Below, in pieces: positions 24,824 to 33,819 of a DNA stretch of 64,000 bases (its first letter is position 1; the number at the start of each line of letters is the position of its first letter). Source of the DNA: CG2-30-58-95 sp964618215 (GTDB lineage: Bacteria > Chloroflexota > Anaerolineae > Anaerolineales > Villigracilaceae); the NCBI GenBank assembly GCA_964618215.1, contig CAZTZE010000007.1, positions 1 to 64,000 of the forward strand, written 5' to 3'. The translations under genes and the position numbers were made by a program. The notes beneath the pieces were generated by a model. It did no database searches, had not been told where the DNA came from, and was given only the letters and a program-made list of their open reading frames with translations.

Positions 24824-25189
24824 TTATTCTTGCAAGGGGTCAACAATTTTGAGCAACTTGATCCGCTCGAAATCCTTTGTGTTATGCGTGGCGAGAGTCA
24901 GCCCGTGATAGATGGCGGTCCCAGCAATCAGCGCGTCGCCCAAAGACATGGCGTGTTGCTGGCGCAGTTCAATGGCGGTTTGAAATATTTCCGGGGTCGG
25001 ATATAAGACGGTTAATTCCGAGAAGATGATTTCCAGCGCGGCTTTATCCTCCGCTTTGAGTTTGTGATAACCGAGCGCCTCCACCAAACTGATGGCGGAA
25101 ACAGCAGGTTTGTTCTCGGCGAACCACTCCACCAAATTGGGATAACTCCCCGACGCGGCGTAAATGATGAGATTGCTGTCGGCTAGCAT
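24824..25189 (-). CDS. vapC: PIN-domain toxin (VapC-like)
   Basis: 121 residues. Acidic PIN residues are visible in LADSNLIIYA (D4), SLVEALGYHKL (E38), MSLGDALIAGTAI (D85) and ATHNTKDF (D106). PIN toxins cleave RNA, often tRNA. Its ATG overlaps the last bases of the antitoxin gene. It lies between hsdM and the MntA-HepT pair, inside the restriction operon. Confidence 0.87.
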   Translation of the reverse strand: MLADSNLIIYAASGSYPNLVEWFAENKPAVSAISLVEALGYHKLKAEDKAALEIIFSELTVLYPTPEIFQTAIELRQQHAMSLGDALIAGTAIYHGLTLATHNTKDFERIKLLKIVDPLQE

Positions 25190-25449
25190 TATGCGCCCCG
25201 CCCTGGCAAGGGCCTATCCTTGCGGATTTGTCTCTGCCATTCCACTGGGTCGGTAATCTCCGCGAATGTTCCCAATTCCGCCAATGTCTCAAAGGCTTTC
25301 TTTAGACGTTTCTTGCGTTCCTCCTCCGCAGAAGCGGAGCGAACGGAGCGCGCCCGTTCTTGCAGGAAGGCGATGAAATCCAGCACTTCGCTTTGCTTTT
25401 CAGGCGGGAGGATACTGAGTTGCTTTTCGATTTGTTCTAAAAGAGTCAT
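25189..25449 (-). CDS. DUF2281-like antitoxin paired with the PIN toxin
   Basis: 86 residues. The start MTLLEQIEKQLSILPPEKQS and EVLDFIAFLQER are typical of DUF2281 antitoxins; the C-terminal half is a toxin-binding tail ending KDRPLPGRGA. The ATG at 25449 follows GGAGG; an upstream in-frame ATG lacks a site. Overlaps the toxin by one base. Confidence 0.85.
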   Translation of the reverse strand: MTLLEQIEKQLSILPPEKQSEVLDFIAFLQERARSVRSASAEEERKKRLKKAFETLAELGTFAEITDPVEWQRQIRKDRPLPGRGA

Positions 25450-25488
25450 GGGAGCCTCCAAAGCGATTATAACGCACGTCGGAAGCGC

Positions 25489-25522
25489 AGGTGACAGTCA
25501 CTTCTAAAGTGACTGTCACCTT
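25489..25522. repeat. Inverted repeat AGGTGACAGTCACT / AAGTGACTGTCACCT
   Basis: A 14-bp-arm hairpin immediately after the hsdM stop on the minus strand, ahead of the antitoxin gene. The same arm sequence makes up the inverted repeat at 44175-44237. It may act as a processing or termination site. Confidence 0.75.
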
Positions 25523-27021
25523 TATTTTGCGAGCAAACCTTTGATTTCACCCATCAACTCGGCAATCTGCTTCTCTTTGGTAAGAATACTCTCCACCAAT
25601 TCATGCGGCGGCAAGTGTTCCAAATCGTCTTTGCGGTTCGGGTTCTTAATATCGAGATTGACCGAGAGCAGGTTTTTATTCTCGTCATATTTCAAAACAT
25701 CATCGGCACGCACTTTCCATGCACGTTCGTTTTCCTCACGGGTGTCCCACCATTCGATCAGCGGCGCAAACTCCTCGAACTGCATCGGGCGCGTCTTGGT
25801 GTAGTTCTTCACGCCCTCGGGGAGAGTCTGCTCATAGAACCAAATCTCAGTTGTCGGCTGGGTACGAGCGAAGAAAAGCAAATTGGTCGGGATCGAAGTA
25901 TACGGCGCGAAAACTCCGTTTGGCAGGCGGACAATCGTATGCAGGTCAAAGTTCCGCAGCAGTTGTTCCTTGATACGCGCCGAAACGCCGTCGCCGAATA
26001 AAAATCCGTTTGGCACCACCACGCCGCAACGTCCGCCGTGTTTGAGCGATCTCATTATGAACTGAATGAAAAGCAGGGCGGTTTCGCTGGCGCGCAGGGA
26101 TTCGGGGAAGTTCAACTGGATGCCCGCTTCCTCTTCGCCGCCGAAGGGCGGGTTGGTCACGATCACGTCAAAGCGGTCTTTCTCCCCGATCTCGTTGATC
26201 GGGTTCTTCAAGGCGTTATCGCGGCGGATGTTCGGATTCTCGATGCCGTGCAGGAGCAGGTTCATCGTCCCGAGCAAATACGGCAGGGGCTTCTTCTCGA
26301 CGCCGTACAACGTCTCGCTCTGCAACTTGATCTGGTCTTTGGAATTCTTCGCCAGCGGCTTGAGATATTCATACGCCTCGACTAAAAATCCGCCTGTGCC
26401 GCAAGCGGGATCGAGAACGGTCTCTCCCAGCCGAGGCTTGGTTCTGCCTACGATCAGTTTTACTACGGGACGGGGTGTGTAGAACTCGCCGCTATCGCCC
26501 GCCGCGTCGCGCATTTCCTTGAGCATCGATTCATACAAATGCGCCAGCGTGAAAATCTCATCCTTCGACTGAAAGTGGATTCCATCCACCAGGTTGACCA
26601 CGTCCCGCAGCAAATACCCCGACAACATGCGGTTGTACGTTTCCCTGAAGAGTTCGGCAATTTTGAGTTTTTCATCCGAGCCGCTCAGGTTGCGCAGAGC
26701 GGGGAGCAGGTCGTTGTTTACGAAGGAGATGAATTCTGGGCCGGTCTGCCCGCGATCCGGGTCGGCGGCCCAGTCGCGCCAGCGGTAAGGTGGGGGGATG
26801 ACCGGTTTGAAGGCGCGGTGCGAAACGATGGCGTCATCCTCGCGCCGCCGTTCCAGGTCGTCATAGCATTTCAGGAACATCAGCCAGGAAAGTTGCGGCA
26901 GGCGGTCGAGGTCGCCGTTCAGGCCGGCGTCCTTGCGCATGATGTCGCGGGAAGATTTGATGAGGGATGAAAGAGAGGCTTTTGAATTTTGTGGTTGGGA
27001 TGTCTGTGGCTTTTTAGGCAT
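25522..27021 (-). CDS. hsdM: Type I restriction-modification DNA methyltransferase subunit
   Basis: 499 residues. N-terminal HsdM helical domain, then the N6-adenine methyltransferase domain with FYTPRPVVKLIV (near 182), motif I LDPACGTGGFL (near 205) and the catalytic NPPFGG (near 288). It transfers methyl groups from SAM to adenines at the site chosen by HsdS, and is needed for cleavage by HsdR. A PIN module separates it from hsdR and further TA modules from hsdS. Confidence 0.95.
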   Translation of the reverse strand: MPKKPQTSQPQNSKASLSSLIKSSRDIMRKDAGLNGDLDRLPQLSWLMFLKCYDDLERRREDDAIVSHRAFKPVIPPPYRWRDWAADPDRGQTGPEFISFVNNDLLPALRNLSGSDEKLKIAELFRETYNRMLSGYLLRDVVNLVDGIHFQSKDEIFTLAHLYESMLKEMRDAAGDSGEFYTPRPVVKLIVGRTKPRLGETVLDPACGTGGFLVEAYEYLKPLAKNSKDQIKLQSETLYGVEKKPLPYLLGTMNLLLHGIENPNIRRDNALKNPINEIGEKDRFDVIVTNPPFGGEEEAGIQLNFPESLRASETALLFIQFIMRSLKHGGRCGVVVPNGFLFGDGVSARIKEQLLRNFDLHTIVRLPNGVFAPYTSIPTNLLFFARTQPTTEIWFYEQTLPEGVKNYTKTRPMQFEEFAPLIEWWDTREENERAWKVRADDVLKYDENKNLLSVNLDIKNPNRKDDLEHLPPHELVESILTKEKQIAELMGEIKGLLAK

Positions 27022-27061
27022 GGTTTCTTCAGGCCCTATTTGTTATAGCCTTATAGAATGA

Positions 27062-27153
27062 CTCTTGAAAAACTATCACAATCGCGAGGATTTTGTAGCG
27101 CGATATGCTTCGCGATATCGCCTTTGGTTGCGGAATGAATTCCGCCTTACGGT
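27062..27153. repeat. Two-hairpin interspersed repeat, copy 2 of 3
   Basis: Same 92-bp element as 4171-4262 in the same orientation with few mismatches. It ends inside the 3' end of the PIN toxin gene on the minus strand. Confidence 0.85.
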
Positions 27154-27527
27154 CTTTTCTTCTCAATATATTGAACCCCTTCAATATCCTTGAAATGCTC
27201 ATCCTGAGTCCAGAGCGTCGCGTCGTGCGCGCGGGCAGTGGCAAGGATGATGCTGTCTGCCATTGGCAATTTATGTTCAATGGACAGATTCGCCGCTTCA
27301 AGGGCAAGTTCGCTTGTTATGTCTATGACCATCCCGCGAAAAAGAACCCCAACGGACTGTAGCGCCGATTCCTGCCCGCGTTGCACAGCCATGCGCTTAT
27401 AAACTTCGTACAAGCATATGGTCGGAACAATCAGGCGCTCCAAATCAAGAATAGCGGGCTTGAAGAATGGGGCATTATCCTCGTTCGCAATGTATTCTAA
27501 CCACCCAGACGAGTCAACAACGTTCAT
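27147..27527 (-). CDS. vapC: PIN-domain toxin (VapC-like)
   Basis: 126 residues. PIN acidic residues appear in VVDSSGWLEYIA (D5), CLYEVYKRM (E40), PMADSIILATA (D90) and LWTQDEHF (D108). Predicted ribonuclease toxin. Overlaps its antitoxin gene by 4 nt. The last codons fall in the interspersed repeat at 27062-27153, so the C-terminus may be altered. Confidence 0.9.
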   Translation of the reverse strand: MNVVDSSGWLEYIANEDNAPFFKPAILDLERLIVPTICLYEVYKRMAVQRGQESALQSVGVLFRGMVIDITSELALEAANLSIEHKLPMADSIILATARAHDATLWTQDEHFKDIEGVQYIEKKRP

Positions 27528-27736
27528 ACGCGGTCCTCTTCTTCGCGCTCAACATTTGTGTCAATTCCCGGGAACATGCCTTGCGCTTCTTCTATTGAGG
27601 GTACAACCACTACTCGTATCGTTTTATCGAGCGGGATGAACATCAATTTCTGCCCCGGCTTCAGGTGAAATTGCTTGCGAATGTCGCGCGGGATAACGAC
27701 TTGATATTTTGATGAAATAGTTGTCAAAGCGCCCAT
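27524..27736 (-). CDS. vapB: AbrB/SpoVT-type antitoxin (VapB-like)
   Basis: 70 residues with a swapped-hairpin AbrB DNA-binding domain: TTISSKYQVVIPRDIRKQF and LKPGQKLMFIPLD. Neutralises the adjacent PIN toxin and probably represses the pair's promoter. AAGGAG precedes the ATG. Confidence 0.92.
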   Translation of the reverse strand: MGALTTISSKYQVVIPRDIRKQFHLKPGQKLMFIPLDKTIRVVVVPSIEEAQGMFPGIDTNVEREEEDRV

Positions 27737-27783
27737 TTTTACATCTCCTTATCGAACGATAATCGTAATACGATTATATCACC

Positions 27784-30126
27784 TCACTCATATAAGAACT
27801 TCTGCATTTCATCTACCGCCTGCACCAGGCGCGTCGCGCCGCCGAACAATTCGTAAATATCGGCCGGCGAACCCACGTCGGCAAACGGTTTCACCTTCAA
27901 CAAATCAGGCAGGTCATCGAACTGGCTGACGCCGAAATCTGCGTATTTGTCCAGCAGACCGTCCAAAATTTGGCGCGCGGCGGGCGTGAACGTGTTGAAA
28001 AAATTGGCTTTCTTCTGGCGCAACTTCTCGGCGCGTTCGCGGCGCGAAACCAGCGGCGCGTGATAAGCCACATGCAGGAGCAGATCCAGCGCGTCGGCCT
28101 CCTCGTGGTGGGTCACACTGGCAAGATGAACGGGGTCAATGCCGTATTGGCGCAGTTGTTCCAGGATTTCGCGGCGCTGCTCGGTCAGCGGCCAGGCCTG
28201 GCGCAGGTGGTCGGCGGTGAGATTCAGGCGGCGCACTTTTTCGGTGACATAGTCCGTAAATTCCACCGTGCGCAGGATGTTGTCGTTCGGGTCGAGTTCG
28301 AAGGCCTGTTCCCCTGCAATGTAGACCATGACGTTATCCACGTAATACTTACGCGGCAGTTCGCCAATTTTTCTCTCCAGACCTGACAGGCCTCCGAGAC
28401 CTGTCAGGTCTTGCTCTGGTTCCAGTGTGCCTTCTTCGCTATCTTGGATTTGAGTCTCGTTGCCTTCACGGTCAATTTCGGCCCTGGTCACGCGCACTGG
28501 CTCGCCGTCGAACTCGGGGTCATAAAACAGCCGCGTCGCGCCGACGTAGTCAATGATGGTGAACCAGTATTTGTCGTGTTCCTCGGAAACGCGGGTGCCA
28601 CGCCCGATGATTTGCTTGAAATCCACAATGGAATTGATGGGTTTGAACAAGACGATATTGCAGCAGGTGGGTGCGTCCATGCCGGTGGTCAACATTTGCG
28701 AGGTGGTCAGGATGACGGGCGTCTGGTTTTCAGGATCCTGGAATTTATCCAGATGCCCGCGCCCGACCGCGCCTTCGTCTGAAACGACGCGTTCTACGTA
28801 ATCGCGATGCCCCCTGACCAGGTCGGCGTTCAGGTTGTTCAGCGCAATGCGCATATCGAGGGCGTGCTCCTGATCCACACAAAAAACGATGGTTTTGTCG
28901 AAGCGGTTTGTCCGCTTGAGATATTCGGTGAGATGTCTCGCCACCGTTTCGGTGCGCGGCAGGATGGATAGCACGCGCTCGAAATCCTTCGTGCCATACA
29001 AGCCTTCGGGGATTTCGCGGCCAAAGCGGTCGCGCTCGCCCGGTTCGATTTGCAGCCCTTCCGCGTCGATGTCGGGAATGACGCGATACACGCGGTAGGG
29101 CGCCAGGAAGCCATCCTCGATGCCCTGTTTCAGGCTGTAAGTGTAGATAGGGTCGCCGAAATATTCGTAGGTGTCTATGTTGTCTGTGCGGCGCGGGGTG
29201 GCGGTCATGCCGATCTGTGTGGCTGGCTCGAAATATTCGAGAATCCTGCGCCAGTTGCTTTCATCTCGCGCCGAGCCACGGTGACACTCGTCCACGATGA
29301 TCAAATCGAAAAAGTCGCGCGGGTATTGCTCGTACAAGTTTGGCCCTGCGCCGGGATTGGCCAGCGCTTGATACAGGGCGAAATACACTTCGCGGCTTTT
29401 GATGGCGCGGCTTTGGATTTTATGCAGCGCCTGTCCCATCGGCGAGAAGGTACGGTCTTTTGCCTGGTCAATCAGGAAGTTGCGGTCCGACAGGTACAGG
29501 ATGCGTTTCTTGCGCCCCACTTTCCACAAACGCCATACGATTTGAAAAGCAACCAGGGTCTTACCAGTTCCGGTCGCCATCGTGATCAAAATGCGTTTTT
29601 GCCCCCTCAAAACTGCCGCGACAGCCGCATTGATCGCCGCCTGCTGGTAATAGCGCGGCGTTTTCCCACCCACTTCCTCAAAGTAATTGGTCAGCGCGTC
29701 GGCGGCGTCTTTGTCATCCTGCAATTTCAATTCGCCACGCCAGCGCGCCCAGAGTTCATCGGGTGAGGGGAAACTATCCAGCCTTCGTTCTTTCCCCGTG
29801 ATGAAATCATGCTCGACAATCCCTGCGCCATTGCTGGAGTAGGCGAATTTCACATCGAGCATTTCAGCATATCGAATGGCCTGTTGCAAACCATCGCCGG
29901 GCTTCTTGTAATCTGCCTTAGCCTCCACCACCGCAATGGGAATATTCCTGCGGATGAACAGAACGTAATCCGGGCGCAGGCCTTCTTTGCGCGTATGACT
30001 ATCCCCCAACGGCACGATGCGACCTCTGGTCAGCACCATTTGCTCGACGATGAAATCATCTTCCCAATGGGCTGCTTTGAGTTTGGGTAGAATATACTTG
30101 CGGCAGGTATCGGCTTCGTTTGACAT
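27784..30126 (-). CDS. hsdR: Type I restriction enzyme, restriction/translocation subunit
   Basis: 780 residues. The N-terminal nuclease shows RPDYVLFI...AVVEAKADY (D and ExK, near 49-72). The SF2 helicase follows: Walker A ATGTGKT (near 184), DECH box VDECHRGSA (near 281) and later helicase motifs (IIGRGTRVSE). It translocates DNA and cuts at a distance from the recognition site. Residues about 573-585 (QDLTGLGGLSGLE) are encoded by the palindrome GACCTGACAGG...CCTGTCAGGTC at 28381-28411, an in-frame repeat insertion between the helicase and C-terminal domain. A VapBC module separates it from hsdM. Confidence 0.95.
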   Translation of the reverse strand: MSNEADTCRKYILPKLKAAHWEDDFIVEQMVLTRGRIVPLGDSHTRKEGLRPDYVLFIRRNIPIAVVEAKADYKKPGDGLQQAIRYAEMLDVKFAYSSNGAGIVEHDFITGKERRLDSFPSPDELWARWRGELKLQDDKDAADALTNYFEEVGGKTPRYYQQAAINAAVAAVLRGQKRILITMATGTGKTLVAFQIVWRLWKVGRKKRILYLSDRNFLIDQAKDRTFSPMGQALHKIQSRAIKSREVYFALYQALANPGAGPNLYEQYPRDFFDLIIVDECHRGSARDESNWRRILEYFEPATQIGMTATPRRTDNIDTYEYFGDPIYTYSLKQGIEDGFLAPYRVYRVIPDIDAEGLQIEPGERDRFGREIPEGLYGTKDFERVLSILPRTETVARHLTEYLKRTNRFDKTIVFCVDQEHALDMRIALNNLNADLVRGHRDYVERVVSDEGAVGRGHLDKFQDPENQTPVILTTSQMLTTGMDAPTCCNIVLFKPINSIVDFKQIIGRGTRVSEEHDKYWFTIIDYVGATRLFYDPEFDGEPVRVTRAEIDREGNETQIQDSEEGTLEPEQDLTGLGGLSGLERKIGELPRKYYVDNVMVYIAGEQAFELDPNDNILRTVEFTDYVTEKVRRLNLTADHLRQAWPLTEQRREILEQLRQYGIDPVHLASVTHHEEADALDLLLHVAYHAPLVSRRERAEKLRQKKANFFNTFTPAARQILDGLLDKYADFGVSQFDDLPDLLKVKPFADVGSPADIYELFGGATRLVQAVDEMQKFLYE

Positions 30127-30259
30127 CTTTTCCCCTGTTTCCAGGTTGAGTTAAGGATACAAGAAAATCATCATCTACGCAAGTGATTTCTGCCCAAAGA
30201 GGTGATCACGATTCACTAAATCACCACCAACCCTGTCCAATTAAGGTACAATTGCCGCC

Positions 30260-31138
30260 ATGTCCAAACACACTCTTTTAGCAGTTCTGGCCCACCCCGA
30301 CGACGAATCCTTCGGCATGGGCGGCACGCTTGCCCTTTACGCCGCGCGCGGCGTGGACGTGCATCTGGTCTGCGCGACGCGCGGTGAGGTGGGTGAGGTG
30401 GATGATTTGAAAGGGTACGCTTCCATCGCCGAATTGCGGGAAGCCGAATTACGCTGTGCGGCGGGGATTTTAGGGCTGAAAGGCGTGCATTTCCTGGATT
30501 ACCGTGATTCGGGCATGGAAGGCTCACCGGATAACAAGCACCCGCAGGCGCTGGCGGCACAGCCGTTGGACGAAGTCGCCGCGAAAATTGTCCGTTACAT
30601 CCGCCAACTCCAGCCGCAGGTGGTGCTGACTTTCGATCCCATCGGCGGCTATCGTCATCCTGACCACATCGCCATCCACAATGCGACCGTGCGCGCCTTC
30701 GAGCAGGCTGTGAATCCCGATTTCGCCTCGGGCAGTTCCCCGGCTCGCCCTGGGCAAAGTCGAGGAGTCTACGCGCCGCAGCGGCTGTATTTCCACACCT
30801 TCCCGCGCGGCTTTTTGAAATTCGCCGTCAAGGTGTTAACTATCCTCGGCAAAGATGCGCACAAGTGGGGCAAGAATGGCGATATTGACCTGGCTGCTTT
30901 TGCCGACCTGGAATTCCCGATAAATGCCCGCATAGATATTCGCCCGGTGCTGGCGAAGAAAGAAGCCGCCGGCGCCTGTCACGCCAGCCAGGGCGGTGGG
31001 CGGATGGGTGGTGGGCTGATCGGCATTCTTATGCGCTTATTTAGCGGCTCGGAAATATTCATGCGCGCCTATCCGCCCGCGCAAAAAGGGGAGAAGATGG
31101 AACGGGATTTGTTTACTTCTTTTGATGGGGGATTGTGA
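30260..31138 (+). CDS. PIG-L family deacetylase
   Basis: 292 residues, LmbE/GlcNAc-PI deacetylase fold. The zinc site is in AVLAHPDDESFGMGG (residues 7-21), with a further H in GGYRHPDHIAIH (near 132). Members deacetylate N-acetylglucosamine derivatives, including thiol-cofactor precursors (MshB, BshB). Residues about 160-169 (SPARPGQSRG) come from repeat DNA CTCGCCCTGGGCAAAGTCGA (30744-30763). TACAAT (30247-30252) lies 7 bp before the ATG with no Shine-Dalgarno, suggesting a leaderless transcript. The 3' end overlaps the convergent phosphatase gene by 26 bp. Confidence 0.88.
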   Translation: MSKHTLLAVLAHPDDESFGMGGTLALYAARGVDVHLVCATRGEVGEVDDLKGYASIAELREAELRCAAGILGLKGVHFLDYRDSGMEGSPDNKHPQALAAQPLDEVAAKIVRYIRQLQPQVVLTFDPIGGYRHPDHIAIHNATVRAFEQAVNPDFASGSSPARPGQSRGVYAPQRLYFHTFPRGFLKFAVKVLTILGKDAHKWGKNGDIDLAAFADLEFPINARIDIRPVLAKKEAAGACHASQGGGRMGGGLIGILMRLFSGSEIFMRAYPPAQKGEKMERDLFTSFDGGL

Positions 31139-31736
31139 ACGGGGGTTTGAGGTTGAGCGCGGCCAGTCGGGCGCTCGATTCGCCGATCATCAGAACCGAA
31201 ACGGAGCCGGGATCCACAATTAAACACTGAAAATGATCCAATGGCAGGCCAATGTAGTGAGCGACGGCCAGCTTGATCGGGTCGGCGTGAAAGATGACCG
31301 CGATCAAATCGCGCGCTGCATGTGCAGCGGCAATCGCCTCCAGCGCAGCGACGACGCGATCCTGCGTCTGGACAAAGGTCTCGCCGCCCGGAAATTGGAA
31401 GCGCGAGGGAGTCTGTTGAATGACTTTCCAGACTTTGGTGCGGCGAAGCGCCTTCCACGAACGCCCGGCCCATTCACCCACATCGGTATCGGTCAGATCG
31501 GAGCGGAGCTGGACCTCCATGCGGGTTGCCATTGCCAACGGTTCAGCCGTCTCGACGGCGCGCTCGAGCGGGCTGGAATAGATCGCCTTTAGCAGAGTAT
31601 TGGCCAATGATTCCGCCAGCGCTTCAGCCTGTTCGCGGCCGCGCGGGTTGAGATGCACGCCTGGCAGTCGTCCGGCCAAACGGTTCTGTTTGAAATAGTC
31701 GTTTTCGCCGTGGCGGATGAGGAAAAGCGTTGGCAT
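31113..31736 (-). CDS. Histidine phosphatase (phosphoglycerate mutase family)
   Basis: 207 residues. The phosphohistidine motif LIRHGEND is at residues 6-13, with a second Arg in SSPLERAVETAEPL and the second catalytic His in VIFHADPIK. Such enzymes are phosphatases or mutases acting on small phosphorylated metabolites; substrate unknown. Convergent with the PIG-L gene. Confidence 0.88.
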   Translation of the reverse strand: MPTLFLIRHGENDYFKQNRLAGRLPGVHLNPRGREQAEALAESLANTLLKAIYSSPLERAVETAEPLAMATRMEVQLRSDLTDTDVGEWAGRSWKALRRTKVWKVIQQTPSRFQFPGGETFVQTQDRVVAALEAIAAAHAARDLIAVIFHADPIKLAVAHYIGLPLDHFQCLIVDPGSVSVLMIGESSARLAALNLKPPFTIPHQKK

Positions 31737-31760
31737 GTTTGCACGTTTGAACGTTACACG

Positions 31761-33167
31761 TTATTTGATCTTCCGCTTGATCTCGTCAATCTTCTCTTGC
31801 GTCATATCCGGCACATCCTCGCGGCGGGTGATGCCGAGGGCTTTCCGCTGCGCCTCGCGCCACATTTCCAAACGGGTTTTGACTTGCGCCTCGTAACCTT
31901 CGCCGGAGGGCTTGTAGAAATACGTGCCGAGCAGGTTATTGGGCAGATACTGCTGCGCTGTGAAATGTCCCGCTTGCATGTGAGGATAGACATACCCTTT
32001 GCCGTGACCGAGCGCGGCGGCGTCGCGGTTGTTGTCTTTTAGATGAGTTGGAACCTCACCGAGGCCTTCCTGCTCGATGCGCTCGAAGGCCTTGAAATAG
32101 GCTGTCGCAGTGTTGGACTTGGGGGCGGTTGCCAGGTAAAGCGTGGCCTCGACGATGGGATAGACCCCCTCCGGCAGGCCGATGTAATCGAAGGCTTGAG
32201 CAGCCGAAGCCGCCACGACAATTCCCAGCGGGTCGGCCAGGCCGATATCTTCCCCGGCGAGAATGATCAAGCGGCGCAGGATGAAGCGCGGGTCCTCGCC
32301 AGCGTAGATCATCTTTGCCAGCCAGTAGAGGGCGGCGTCGGGGTCGGAGCCGCGCACCGACTTGATGAAAGCTGAGATGGTGTCGTAGTGGGCGTCGCCG
32401 TCTTTATCGTAAAGGACGGCGCGGCGCTGGATGGATTCCTGGGCCACATCCAGGGTGATATGAATATTGCCATCCACGTCTGGAGACGTGGACTCCACTG
32501 CCAGTTCGAGGGCGTTGAGCGCATTACGTGCATCGCCGCCGGAAATGTCAACTAAATGGGCGCGCGCCTGCGGGTCCAAAACGACGCCGCGCGACCCGTA
32601 GCCGCGTTCCGCGTCCGAAAGGGCGGAATCCAGAATGCGGCCGGTCTCGTACTCGGTCAGCGGTCGCAGTTGAAAGACGCGCGAGCGCGAGACCAGCGCG
32701 CCGATGACTTCAAAATACGGGTTCTCGGTCGTCGCGCCGATAAGCACGAAGGTGCCGTTCTCGACGTGCGGCAGGAGGGCGTCCTGCTGGGCCTTGTTCC
32801 AGCGATGGACTTCGTCCACGAATAGGATGGTTTTCTTCTGATACAGGCGGCGGCGCTCAAGGGCGGCGTCAATCACATCCCGGAGTTCGGCCTTGCCGGC
32901 CAATACGGCCGAAAGCGTCTCGAAATGGGATTTGGTCTGGTTGGCAATGACCATGGCCAGCGTGGTCTTGCCGCTGCCGGGCGGCCCCCACAGGAGGATG
33001 GATGAGAAAAGTTTGTCAGCCTGGATGGCGCGGCGCAGGAGTTTGCCCGCGCCGAGGATATGCTCCTGGCCGACGAACTCATCCAGACTGCGCGGCCTCA
33101 TCCGGGCGGCCAGTGGGGCTTCGTTCTTCATGCGTTGCTGCATGGCGTGGTCGAACAGGTCGGTCAT
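31761..33167 (-). CDS. rarA: Replication-associated recombination protein A
   Basis: 468 residues, RarA/MgsA AAA+ ATPase. Walker A is LWGPPGSGKTT (near 59), Walker B ILFVDEVHRW (near 116) and sensor GATTENPYFE (near 148). The RarA start RPRSLDEFVGQEHILG and the C-terminal HLKDNNRDAAALGHGKGYVYPH region are both present. It acts at stalled replication forks with single-strand-binding protein. Length is normal. Confidence 0.95.
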   Translation of the reverse strand: MTDLFDHAMQQRMKNEAPLAARMRPRSLDEFVGQEHILGAGKLLRRAIQADKLFSSILLWGPPGSGKTTLAMVIANQTKSHFETLSAVLAGKAELRDVIDAALERRRLYQKKTILFVDEVHRWNKAQQDALLPHVENGTFVLIGATTENPYFEVIGALVSRSRVFQLRPLTEYETGRILDSALSDAERGYGSRGVVLDPQARAHLVDISGGDARNALNALELAVESTSPDVDGNIHITLDVAQESIQRRAVLYDKDGDAHYDTISAFIKSVRGSDPDAALYWLAKMIYAGEDPRFILRRLIILAGEDIGLADPLGIVVAASAAQAFDYIGLPEGVYPIVEATLYLATAPKSNTATAYFKAFERIEQEGLGEVPTHLKDNNRDAAALGHGKGYVYPHMQAGHFTAQQYLPNNLLGTYFYKPSGEGYEAQVKTRLEMWREAQRKALGITRREDVPDMTQEKIDEIKRKIK

Positions 33168-33275
33168 TAATATTCCTTACCTGGCCTGCTGCCAGTGTTC
33201 AATTCGGGTAATTTGATGCATAAATTTTATTGCCAATAAAGTTTATTATAGTGCAAATTGAGCGAAGCATTTTCC

Positions 33276-33337
33276 TTGACAAATTGGACTCGGTGGAATA
33301 TAGTTAAGCCCGATTAACCAATTAGGATGATTAACTA
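33276..33337 (+). promoter_or_regulatory. Promoter and probable MarR operator
   Basis: TTGACA (33276-33281), 17-bp spacer, TATAGT (33299-33304). Inverted repeats TAGTTAA (33301-33307) and TTAACTA (33331-33337), plus GATTAAC/ATTAACT copies between, lie at the start site, as expected for autorepression by the MarR gene that follows. Confidence 0.75.
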
Positions 33338-33819
33338 TGTCGCCTACTAAACAATTTTCAGATGTCCTGCGCGAGTGGTCGGAAGTGTTCATGCACCATT
33401 CGTTGCATGACTTCAAGCGCTTCATGGACGACTCCGGTATTTCGATGTCGCACATCCACATTTTGATGCGCCTGTATCACGGCGGGGCGTGCGGCGTCTC
33501 GGATATCGGCGATCAACTGGGGGTGACCAACGCCGCCGCCAGCCAGACGGTTGACCGCCTAGTGACGATGGGCCTGCTGGCGCGCGCCGAAGACCCGTCC
33601 GACCGCCGCGTCAAGCAGGTCACGCTGACCGAGCAGGGCCGCAACCTGATCCAGCAGGGCATTGAAGCCCGACGGCGTTGGTTGGAAGAACTTACCGCCG
33701 TTCTGACCGCCGAGCAGCAGGAGACCATCGCAGCCGCGCTCAAGGATCTCACCGCGGCCGCCCGTAAGTTGGAAGGCGACGAGATTAGCCTCAAGACTTC
33801 GAAAAGGATTTTGCCTTGA
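33337..33819 (+). CDS. MarR family transcriptional regulator
   Basis: 160 residues with a winged helix: MSHIHILMRLYHGGACGVSDIGDQL, recognition helix in NAAASQTVDRLVTMGLL, wing RAEDPSDRRVKQVTLTEQG. It precedes and overlaps (by 4 nt) an ABC exporter gene, so it most likely represses the exporter operon and responds to a transported toxic compound. Operator-like repeats lie on its own promoter. Confidence 0.93.
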   Translation: MSPTKQFSDVLREWSEVFMHHSLHDFKRFMDDSGISMSHIHILMRLYHGGACGVSDIGDQLGVTNAAASQTVDRLVTMGLLARAEDPSDRRVKQVTLTEQGRNLIQQGIEARRRWLEELTAVLTAEQQETIAAALKDLTAAARKLEGDEISLKTSKRILP

